5,336 nt of DNA. Source: an uncultured Eubacteriaceae bacterium. Lineage in GTDB: Bacteria > Bacillota > Clostridia > Lachnospirales > Lachnospiraceae. Below are positions 1 through 5,336 of this stretch, one piece after another. The notes below the pieces were generated by a model. It saw only the letters and a program-made list of their open reading frames with translations. It was not told where the DNA came from and ran no database searches. The translations under genes were made by a program, and so were the position numbers. Position 1 is the stretch's first letter. The number at the start of each line of letters is the position of its first letter. The stretch is taken from contig CAMEUH010000183.1 in assembly GCA_945938055.1 (NCBI GenBank), forward strand, positions 1 to 5,336, given 5' to 3'.

Positions 1-294
1 TCCAAGCGGTGAAAACGCAACCAGAAGCGTCATGATAATTGCTGCGATATAGCCATACAATGCCAGTTGTTTCCACCGGCGGTAATCAATTCTTGAAATA
101 ACCTCCATACAGAAAATCCCAATTGCCGTGGTCAGCATCTGCTTTTTCAGGTAAAACGCCGGATCACCGGTCTTTAATCTTCCGTTATAGGAACTGGTAC
201 TATATAGCACAATCAGTCCAAAAATCAAAAGAAAATATATGATAAACTTAAGACTATAATCATAATACCTTGTTCTGGTCTTAGTTTTCTTCAT
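1..294 (-). CDS. SEDS-family peptidoglycan glycosyltransferase (FtsW/SpoVE/RodA type), N-terminal 98 residues, cut by the left edge
   Basis: The ATG at 292-294 opens a frame that stays open to base 1, giving 98 codons of a longer gene. The protein starts with a basic cytoplasmic stretch (MKKTKTRTRYYDYSLK). Hydrophobic segments follow at about residues 17-31, 52-66 and 78-94. The first segment runs into LYSTSSYNG, then GDPAFYLKKQ, which matches the conserved opening of FtsW/SpoVE/RodA proteins (Y-S-x-S-S, then a G-D-x-x-x-x-x-x-K-Q loop). SEDS proteins are polytopic membrane enzymes that polymerise lipid II into glycan strands and pair with a class B PBP. The start overlaps the last 14 bases of the upstream PBP gene and has its own GGAGG, so the two are probably translationally coupled. 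Membership of the family is secure. Whether it is FtsW (division), SpoVE (sporulation) or RodA (elongation) cannot be settled from this fragment, although the dcw context favours FtsW or SpoVE. The catalytic region lies outside the window. Confidence 0.9.
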   Translation of the reverse strand, partial: MKKTKTRTRYYDYSLKFIIYFLLIFGLIVLYSTSSYNGRLKTGDPAFYLKKQMLTTAIGIFCMEVISRIDYRRWKQLALYGYIAAIIMTLLVAFSPLG

Positions 295-2032
295 TGCTTC
301 CTCCATCCTCTGCCATGTTCTTTTCAATTCCAAGATACGGCAGAATATTTTCAAACAGTTCCCGGATGACCGGTGCTGCTATGGTTCCCCCATAATAAAT
401 TCCCGTTGGTTCATCAATAATGCACATTGCAATAATCTGCGGATCTTCTACCGGAACAAATCCGATAAATGAAGCGATGTATTTATGCTCACTTCGTGGA
501 AGTTTCTGTGACGTTGCCGTCTTGCCGCCAATGGAATACCCTTCAATCTTTGCCTTCTTACCGCCGCCCTCTGATACCACCTTATGAAGAATTTCTTTCA
601 TGGTATCACTGGTCGACTGCTCTATGGCATTTTCCTTTTCCTCATAAGTAAGTATATGTTCATTTCCATCTGCATCAATGGTTTTGATGCCAAAATGAGG
701 CGTAACCAGTGTTCCTCCATTGATAATCGCACTGGCTGCCCGCAAAAGCTGCATTGGTGTTATCTGAAATGACTGTCCAAAAGACATGGTTGCCAATTCC
801 ACAAGTCCTACATTTTCTTTTTTATGTACTATCGTGGATGCCTCTCCCGGAAGGTCAATTCCTGTCTTTTCCATGAGTCCGAGTTTCGTCATGTAATCGT
901 AAAAACGATCCACGCCTACCCGGAGGCCCCATTCAATAAATGCCGGATTACAGGAGTTCATGACCGTCTGTGTAAAGGTCTGTGTTCCATGTCCCGTTGT
1001 CTTATGGCAACGGATTCTCCGGTCTTCCACAATCTTAAATCCCGGACAGCTGTAGGTTGTGTCCAGCGTCACTACCTTCGTTTCCAGCGCAGCTGTCGCT
1101 GTTATCATCTTAAATGTGGAACCGGGTTCATAGGTGTCATTAATACACGTATTTCTCCACATTTTATTCAAAAGGTCCTGATATTCCTTATCCGATATTC
1201 CCTCCGGAGCCGTTGTATTTAAAGTAAACGGATCATTTAAATTATATTCCGGAACATTTACCATTGCAAGTATTTCTCCATTGGAAGGATTCATTACAAT
1301 GATAGAAACATTTTTTGCCCCCTTTGCCTCAAGGGTACGATATGCAAGCTGTGTTGCATAGGTCTGTATGTTAATATCCAGACTGGTCACCAGATCCTGA
1401 CCCGCCACAGGCTCCATGCGGTTTTCCCGCGTGCCCTCAATCTCAATTCCCTTTGCATCCGTAACGGTCAGTATCAGCCCGTTCTTTCCCTGCAGATATT
1501 CATCATAAGCCACTTCCAGACCGACAATTCCCTGGTTATCGCTTCCCGTAAAGCCAATCACCTTGGAGGCAATGGAATCATTCACATAATATCGTTTATA
1601 ATCCTCATCCACCTTGACACCGTCAAGGTCATATTCCCGGATTTTATCGCCAATCTCTTTTTCAACATTTGTTTTAATCTTTTCAATGGAAGAATATTTT
1701 TCTACTCTTTTCCTGACATATTCTTCGCTAAGATCCAGTTCCTTTACCAGTACATCAATCACCCGTTCCGGATCACTAATCTGGTTATGAATGACAGAAA
1801 TAGTACAAACCGTCTTATTGGCAGCAATTAATTCTCCATTCCGGTCCAGGATTCTCCCCCTGAGTGCTTTTATTTTACGCTCACGTTCATGGATTTCCTG
1901 TGCTTTTGCCGCATACTCCTGCGCCTTAAAAATCATCACATAGCCAACCCGGCATGAGAGTCCCGCCAGTATTATCAGAAAAACCGCCATGCAAATCACG
2001 ATTCTTTTTCTATGCCGTGTTCTCACCTGCAT
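281..2032 (-). CDS. Class B penicillin-binding protein 2 (SpoVD/FtsI-type transpeptidase), with KTA in place of KTG
   Basis: This 583-residue bitopic membrane protein has a short basic N-terminus, a transmembrane segment at about residues 11-35, and the class B PBP dimerisation region opening with RGRILDRNGELIA (58-70). The transpeptidase domain carries STFK (catalytic Ser305, Lys308), SCN (360-362) and a third motif reading K504-T505-A506 where KTG is usual. The family cross-links peptide stems of new peptidoglycan outside the membrane. The protein ends soon after the transpeptidase domain and has no PASTA domain, unlike B. subtilis SpoVD. It is the second of two adjacent class B PBPs and overlaps a SEDS gene, its likely polymerase partner. 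Position after ftsL and a first PBP parallels spoVD, but a sporulation role is inference and FtsI-like division remains possible. The start is well constrained: an in-frame TAA lies eight codons upstream with no other start codon between. Confidence 0.93.
   Translation of the reverse strand: MQVRTRHRKRIVICMAVFLIILAGLSCRVGYVMIFKAQEYAAKAQEIHERERKIKALRGRILDRNGELIAANKTVCTISVIHNQISDPERVIDVLVKELDLSEEYVRKRVEKYSSIEKIKTNVEKEIGDKIREYDLDGVKVDEDYKRYYVNDSIASKVIGFTGSDNQGIVGLEVAYDEYLQGKNGLILTVTDAKGIEIEGTRENRMEPVAGQDLVTSLDINIQTYATQLAYRTLEAKGAKNVSIIVMNPSNGEILAMVNVPEYNLNDPFTLNTTAPEGISDKEYQDLLNKMWRNTCINDTYEPGSTFKMITATAALETKVVTLDTTYSCPGFKIVEDRRIRCHKTTGHGTQTFTQTVMNSCNPAFIEWGLRVGVDRFYDYMTKLGLMEKTGIDLPGEASTIVHKKENVGLVELATMSFGQSFQITPMQLLRAASAIINGGTLVTPHFGIKTIDADGNEHILTYEEKENAIEQSTSDTMKEILHKVVSEGGGKKAKIEGYSIGGKTATSQKLPRSEHKYIASFIGFVPVEDPQIIAMCIIDEPTGIYYGGTIAAPVIRELFENILPYLGIEKNMAEDGGSNEEN
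299..304 (-). promoter_or_regulatory. Ribosome binding site of the SEDS gene
   Basis: The minus strand reads GGAGGA, then AGCA, then the ATG at 294. This is a strong Shine-Dalgarno site lying inside the last codons of the upstream PBP gene. It fixes the SEDS start and explains the 14-base overlap. Confidence 0.85.
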
Positions 2033-2102
2033 AGGACACCTGCCAACATCTACTTACAACATTTTATTTTTCTTTTATCAAAATATACATTAACAAAGGA
2101 AA
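2033..2102 (-). promoter_or_regulatory. 70-nt gap between the two PBP genes, with candidate internal promoter elements
   Basis: This is the longest non-coding gap in the window and is AT-rich. On the minus strand it holds TTGATA (2076-2081), a 17-base spacer ending in TGT, and TGTAAG (2053-2058), a plausible extended sigma-A promoter about 20 nt before the ATG. Overlapping it are GTATATT (2082-2088) and AATAAAAT (2061-2068), 13 bases apart, which partly resemble the -35 and -10 elements of sigma-E promoters of sporulating Firmicutes. I see no stem-loop with a T run. AT-rich sequence often gives such matches by chance, so this is only a candidate. Confidence 0.25.
2037..2041 (-). promoter_or_regulatory. 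Weak ribosome binding site of the second PBP
   Basis: The minus strand reads AGGTG followed by four bases before the ATG at 2032. It can align with the 3' half of the AGGAGGTGA consensus at acceptable spacing, but is clearly weaker than the AGGAGG sites upstream of the FtsL-like and SEDS genes. This may mean a lower translation rate for this gene. Confidence 0.5.
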
Positions 2103-4076
2103 TTAATTCGCGGCAGTTTCCGGTTTTGTTTCATTCTGTCCGGTTCCGGCTTCCGTTGTTTCCTGTGTTGTACTTTCCGTTGGTTCCGGCTGCGTTGTAC
2201 TTTCTGCCGGTGGATTTGTTGTTGTATCATCAGAATAATCCGGAAATACATTCAGATAAGGAAGAATGTCTACCAGAATATCATGGGAAAGCGTACATAC
2301 CGGAGCGGATTTACCAATTAAGCCAGCTTCCACATCTGGAATATCAATCACCACATAAATTAAGAACTGCGGATCATCTACCGGTGCAAAACCCATGAAA
2401 GAAATCAGATAATCATGTTCACTCCGGTAACCCAGATTTCTTCCTTCCTCATCATAAGCCCACATCTGGCCGGTTCCTGTTTTTCCGCCAATGTCATATC
2501 CGTCAATTGCCACACTCTTTGCTGTTCCTGCACTCACCGTGTTTCGAAGATATCCTCGGAGGATTTCGGAAGTCTCACTGGTAATTGTCTGGCGAATCAA
2601 AGTCGGTTTAATGGTACTAACCACTTCTCCGCCGTTTGTTTCAATTCTCTTTACAAAATGCGGTTCATAATAATATCCGCCGTTAATCAGTGATGCAAAT
2701 CCTGCTACCATCTGATGCATATTGACATTAAAATTCTGGCCAAAGGTATTGGTTGCCACGTCTGTTGCATCCATATCCTTGGCATCCTTGGTAAGACCGG
2801 CATCCTCACCCGGAAGGTCTACATAGGTTTTATAACCGAAGCCAAAAATTTCCTGATATTTTTCCATAAGCTCCGGTCCCATCATTTCACCGATTTTTAA
2901 CAGTGCCACGTTGCAGGACTGCATAATGGACTGTTCCACCGTAAGAACTCCGTGTCCATTACGATTGTGACACCAGACATCCTTATCAAGAACCTTTTCC
3001 TTTCCATTACAGGTAAACGTTTCATTTCCGGTCAGTACGCCCTCTTCCAGCGCCGCAGCAACCGTAAACGGCTTAATGACCGAACCAGCCTCATAAATAT
3101 CGCTGACACAGTAGTTTCTCCACAGCTGATAGAGTGCATTTACCGTATCCTCATCACTCATGGCATTCAGTTCTTCTTCCGTATATACACCAGACATATC
3201 TCTTGGATTATTTAAGTCAAAGACCGGATACGAGGCTTCTGCAATAATTTCTCCATTATTCGGATTCATGACAATCACTGCCGTATTTCTGGAGCCATAT
3301 TTTTCGTTAAATGCCTTAATATGATTTTCGATAATACTCTGAACGGAAAAATCAATCGTGGTAATAATGTTATATCCGTCAACTGCCGGTTTTACCGTTT
3401 TTTCCAGATTCAGTTCACTATCTACATATCCATAGGAAACTCCATCAATTCCCGTCAGTTCATTATTATAATAATTTTCAAGTCCCAATTCCCCGCTGGA
3501 TGCTGATGTTGCAAATCCTATGACGTCACACGCCAGCGTTCCAAACGGATAACTTCTTACATACTCTTCTTCGAACCAGACACCCTTAATAAACGGATTC
3601 GTCTTACTATCTGCCACCAATGCATTAAACGGGGCAATCTGGTCTGCCGTCAGTCCCTTTAATAATTTTTCATACTGGCTTCCCGGCTTTTTGGAAAGAA
3701 TTGCCTCCAGATCCTGCCATGACAAATCAAAGCATTGTGTTAATGCCGTAAGCGTCGGTTCCTTAAAACGTTCATCACTTAATACAACCTTTGGATCAAA
3801 AATCAGATTATAGACTTTGGAGCTATATGCCAGAACCGTACCGCTTCTGTCCTTGATATCGCCGCGCTTAAAAGGAAGAATGACGCTGTCATACTGCTGA
3901 TTATCCAGAACAAGCTTGGAATACTTATCACCATTTTTATAATTAATAAAAGTTAAATACGTAGCAAGAGCTACTAACAGCACAAGGATAATACCAAATG
4001 CCATTAATAGCTTTTCCTTCATCCGATTATTAAAAACATTTTCCACAAATGGTTCTTTACTCTTTTTTCTTGCCAT
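2103..4076 (-). CDS. Class B penicillin-binding protein 1 (FtsI/PbpB-type transpeptidase) with a Thr/Glu-rich C-terminal tail
   Basis: The predicted protein is 657 residues from the ATG at 4076. A basic N-terminus (MARKKSKE) precedes a transmembrane segment at about residues 23-45 and the class B PBP dimerisation region, which opens with RGDIKDRSG (71-79). The transpeptidase domain has all three canonical motifs: SVIK (Ser332, Lys335), SCN (387-389) and KTG (532-534). The family forms peptide cross-links in septal peptidoglycan on the outer membrane face. After the catalytic domain, about 40 residues (618-657) form a low-complexity Thr/Glu/Pro/Gln tail instead of PASTA domains. The gene begins 12 nt after the FtsL-like gene, the position of pbpB in B. 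subtilis, so septal transpeptidase is the likeliest role. An in-frame GTG at 4082 would add two residues. The ATG is preferred because AAGGTG sits very close to the GTG, but the choice is not certain. Confidence 0.94.
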   Translation of the reverse strand: MARKKSKEPFVENVFNNRMKEKLLMAFGIILVLLVALATYLTFINYKNGDKYSKLVLDNQQYDSVILPFKRGDIKDRSGTVLAYSSKVYNLIFDPKVVLSDERFKEPTLTALTQCFDLSWQDLEAILSKKPGSQYEKLLKGLTADQIAPFNALVADSKTNPFIKGVWFEEEYVRSYPFGTLACDVIGFATSASSGELGLENYYNNELTGIDGVSYGYVDSELNLEKTVKPAVDGYNIITTIDFSVQSIIENHIKAFNEKYGSRNTAVIVMNPNNGEIIAEASYPVFDLNNPRDMSGVYTEEELNAMSDEDTVNALYQLWRNYCVSDIYEAGSVIKPFTVAAALEEGVLTGNETFTCNGKEKVLDKDVWCHNRNGHGVLTVEQSIMQSCNVALLKIGEMMGPELMEKYQEIFGFGYKTYVDLPGEDAGLTKDAKDMDATDVATNTFGQNFNVNMHQMVAGFASLINGGYYYEPHFVKRIETNGGEVVSTIKPTLIRQTITSETSEILRGYLRNTVSAGTAKSVAIDGYDIGGKTGTGQMWAYDEEGRNLGYRSEHDYLISFMGFAPVDDPQFLIYVVIDIPDVEAGLIGKSAPVCTLSHDILVDILPYLNVFPDYSDDTTTNPPAESTTQPEPTESTTQETTEAGTGQNETKPETAAN

Positions 4077-4084
4077 CTTCACTA

Positions 4085-4090
4085 CACCTT
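4085..4090 (-). promoter_or_regulatory. Ribosome binding site of the first PBP, deciding between two starts
   Basis: The minus strand reads AAGGTG, two bases before a GTG (4082) and eight bases before an ATG (4076) in the same frame. The spacing favours the ATG. The site overlaps the TAA of the FtsL-like gene, so ribosomes finishing that gene would end on top of it, which is consistent with translational coupling. Confidence 0.6.
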
Positions 4091-4604
4091 ACTTCTGGGG
4101 AATATCACCAAGCTGTTTTACACATTCCATTTCCTGACTGTTATAGACAATCACCTGGTCCTTATTTGCATAAACCATACCCAGTTCGTTAATAGCAACA
4201 TTTAATATATTATCATAATCAATAGAACTGTCAATGACAACTTCTGTCAAATCATTGTCCGTCTTCAGATCAACATATTTTGCTTCCAGCTCGCTAATCA
4301 CTTCTGCTTTTCCGGATACTTCTGCCTGTAAATCCAGATAGCGGATACAGGACAGACACACAGCAATCAGAGCAACCATGGTAATGGTAAGTGCCATGCG
4401 GTTCTGCATGGCCTGTGCTCTGGTATATAAGTCTTTCTTAGGCTTTCTGGTCTTTACCACATGAAGCTTCGGTTTCTTTTCCTGCTTCTTTTCTTCCTTA
4501 CGGAGTGGTTCCAGTTGAAGCACATTGCTTCCCTGAACATAGGAAGTATTATATTTTAATTCATCATAAGATGCGTAATAGTCACTATATCTTAATTCTC
4601 TCAT
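4089..4604 (-). CDS. ftsL: FtsL-like bitopic cell division protein
   Basis: The 171-residue protein has the FtsL layout. It has a cytoplasmic N-terminus of about 68 residues rich in Lys/Arg (EKKQEKKPK near 39-47), one transmembrane segment at about 70-87, then a predicted extracellular coiled coil at about 91-118 (LDLQAEVSGKAEVISELEAK). The C-terminal part, NVAINELGMVYANKDQVIVY (135-154), matches the A-x-x-x-L-G-M-x-x-x-x-x-x-Q-V-I pattern seen in FtsL/DivIC-type proteins. FtsL forms a complex with DivIC and DivIB that activates the septal PBP-SEDS synthase. Sequence conservation in this family is weak, so the call rests on topology plus position between rsmH and a class B PBP, which is the standard ftsL slot. 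The N-terminal cytoplasmic tail looks long: B. subtilis FtsL is about 117 residues in total. The start is supported by AGGAGG eight bases upstream. Confidence 0.82.
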   Translation of the reverse strand: MRELRYSDYYASYDELKYNTSYVQGSNVLQLEPLRKEEKKQEKKPKLHVVKTRKPKKDLYTRAQAMQNRMALTITMVALIAVCLSCIRYLDLQAEVSGKAEVISELEAKYVDLKTDNDLTEVVIDSSIDYDNILNVAINELGMVYANKDQVIVYNSQEMECVKQLGDIPQK

Positions 4605-4675
4605 TGTGTAATCCTCCTCGCAAATTTTTTATACCACGTTCCGTCTTCCTCTAACATTAATTCAATCTTATACAT
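4601..4675 (-). CDS. Possible 24-codon ORF bridging rsmH and ftsL (doubtful)
   Basis: The 63-nt gap between rsmH and ftsL is spanned by a short frame starting at the ATG at 4675, inside the last codons of rsmH (overlap ATGTATAA). It ends in a TGA sharing ATGA with the ftsL start. The product would be 24 residues, mixed charged and hydrophobic (beginning MYKIELMLEEDG, ending KKFARRITQ), with no recognisable domain or membrane segment. A weak AGGGTG lies eight bases before its ATG. Both junctions have the form of translational coupling, so it could carry ribosomes from rsmH to ftsL. Against it, the same frame is also open further upstream inside rsmH, as a shadow would be, and its end encodes the ftsL ribosome binding site. 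I recognise no family and consider chance at least as likely. Confidence 0.2.
   Translation of the reverse strand: MYKIELMLEEDGTWYKKFARRITQ
4613..4618 (-). promoter_or_regulatory. Ribosome binding site of the FtsL-like gene
   Basis: The minus strand has a perfect AGGAGG followed by eight bases and the ATG at 4604. It is one of the two strong Shine-Dalgarno sites in the window and fixes the ftsL start. Confidence 0.88.
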
Positions 4676-5336
4676 GTTCAAACACCCTGAGTTTGGAACT
4701 TTTGGAACGTTTGTTATATGCGATTTCCTCTTCGGAAGGTTCAATTGGTTTTCTTGTAATGACATGTCCCTTTGGTTTGTTTCCACAGATACAGACCGGA
4801 AAATCCGGCGGGCATGTACAAGGATTTTCATTATTTCGAAATCTTGTTTTTACAATTCTGTCTTCTAATGAATGAAACGTTATGATACAGATTCTTCCGG
4901 ATTCCCTTAACAAATCAATCATGGTATCGATGGAATCATCCAAAACATCCAGTTCGTGGTTTAATTCAATCCGTATTGCCTGAAAAGTTTTCTTTGCCGG
5001 ATGTCCTCCTACGGCTCTTACCTTCATGGGAATTGCAGCCTTTATGATTTCCGTCAGCTGTCCGGTCGTTTCAATCCTTTTTTCTGTTCTGGCATTTACA
5101 ATATGCTTTGCAATGTTTTTTGCAAATTTATCTTCCCCGTAATCACGGATAATCCGGTATAAATCAAATTCACTATAATCATTAACAATATCTGCTGCCG
5201 TCTTCTCATTCCGCTGATCCATTCTCATGTCAAGCGGTGCATCCACCTTATAAGTAAATCCGCGTTCCGCCGTATCAAGCTGATATGAGGAAACGCCAAG
5301 GTCTAAAAGAATTCCGTCTACCTTTTCAATTCCAAG
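4668..5336 (-). CDS. rsmH: 16S rRNA (cytosine(1402)-N(4))-methyltransferase RsmH (MraW), C-terminal 222 residues, cut by the right edge
   Basis: The frame is open from the right edge to the TAA at 4668-4670 and gives 222 residues. RsmH proteins are usually a little over 300 residues, so roughly 90 N-terminal residues, including the first S-adenosylmethionine-binding motif, are outside the window. Visible signatures, counted from the edge, are DGILLDLGVSS (7-17), DAPLDMRMDQ (32-41), GHPAKKTFQAIRIELN (111-126), FHSLEDRIVK (154-163), a C-terminal CTCPPDFPVCICG segment (173-185) with four cysteines, and ITRKPIEPSEEE (193-204). These are diagnostic of RsmH, which N4-methylates C1402 in the ribosomal P site of 16S rRNA. 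A GTG at 5246 can look like a start, but it is an internal Val codon because family motifs continue upstream of it. The gene is the usual upstream neighbour of ftsL in dcw clusters. Confidence 0.97.
   Translation of the reverse strand, partial: LGIEKVDGILLDLGVSSYQLDTAERGFTYKVDAPLDMRMDQRNEKTAADIVNDYSEFDLYRIIRDYGEDKFAKNIAKHIVNARTEKRIETTGQLTEIIKAAIPMKVRAVGGHPAKKTFQAIRIELNHELDVLDDSIDTMIDLLRESGRICIITFHSLEDRIVKTRFRNNENPCTCPPDFPVCICGNKPKGHVITRKPIEPSEEEIAYNKRSKSSKLRVFEHV

Noticed and set aside
824..1222. A 132-codon plus-strand frame
   Set aside because: It lies wholly antisense to the transpeptidase domain of the second PBP, has no recognisable domain, and its odd Cys/Arg-rich composition is typical of an antisense shadow.
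281..2032. Second PBP as an inactive pseudoenzyme because of KTA
   Set aside because: The catalytic Ser and Lys of STFK and the SCN motif are intact, and the Lys-Thr of the third motif is kept. A Gly to Ala change alone does not show loss of activity.
2033..2102. A terminator between the two PBP genes
   Set aside because: No GC-rich stem followed by a T run is visible on the minus strand, so the gap does not appear to end transcription.
2012..2398. A 128-codon plus-strand frame across the gap between the PBPs
   Set aside because: It is antisense to the low-complexity tail of the first PBP and runs through the gap. Its composition (Pro/Leu/His-rich) mirrors the opposite strand and it has no clear ribosome binding site.
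4080..4082. GTG as the start of the first PBP
   Set aside because: It lies only two bases after the AAGGTG site. The ATG two codons later has better spacing and is the commoner start codon. It is not excluded.
4601..4831. A 76-codon minus-strand frame overlapping the end of rsmH
   Set aside because: Most of it lies in another frame of rsmH, whose conserved motifs are unmistakable. Only the final 24 codons reaching ftsL deserve mention, and they are listed separately as doubtful.
5244..5246. GTG as the start of the rsmH gene
   Set aside because: The frame continues upstream to the window edge and encodes the RsmH motif DGILLDLGVSS, so this GTG is an internal Val codon and the gene is simply cut by the window.

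Overview
This window is a stretch of the division and cell wall (dcw) cluster of a low-to-moderate GC Gram-positive bacterium. The proteins look clostridial, and Lachnospiraceae is my best guess. That assignment is inference from gene order, the two adjacent class B penicillin-binding proteins, AGGAGG-type ribosome binding sites and general protein style. No taxonomic marker was compared.

Every gene is on the minus strand, so transcription runs from right to left. In that order they are: the C-terminal 222 residues of rsmH (16S rRNA m4C1402 methyltransferase, cut by the right edge); a 63-nt gap; an FtsL-like bitopic division protein; a first class B PBP (FtsI/PbpB type, with a Thr/Glu-rich tail); a 70-nt gap; a second class B PBP (SpoVD/FtsI type, with KTA in place of the usual KTG); and the first 98 codons of a SEDS-family FtsW/SpoVE/RodA glycosyltransferase, cut by the left edge. 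Spacing is tight: 12 nt between the ftsL-like gene and the first PBP, and a 14-base overlap between the second PBP and the SEDS gene. No Rho-independent terminator is visible, so the block reads as one operon.

The products would act together at the division site or forespore septum. FtsL scaffolds the divisome. The class B PBPs cross-link peptidoglycan strands polymerised by their SEDS partner. RsmH tunes the ribosome and is a conserved passenger of dcw clusters. The gene order resembles Bacillus subtilis rsmH-ftsL-pbpB-spoVD, but here the SEDS gene directly follows the second PBP with no murE, mraY or murD between them.

There is no mobile element, CRISPR array, structural RNA gene or obvious foreign island, and no gene-free stretch over 300 bases. 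I see no clearly novel system. The points worth a second look are the KTA motif, the overlapping PBP-SEDS pair, a 24-codon ORF bridging rsmH and ftsL, and possible internal promoters in the two gaps.
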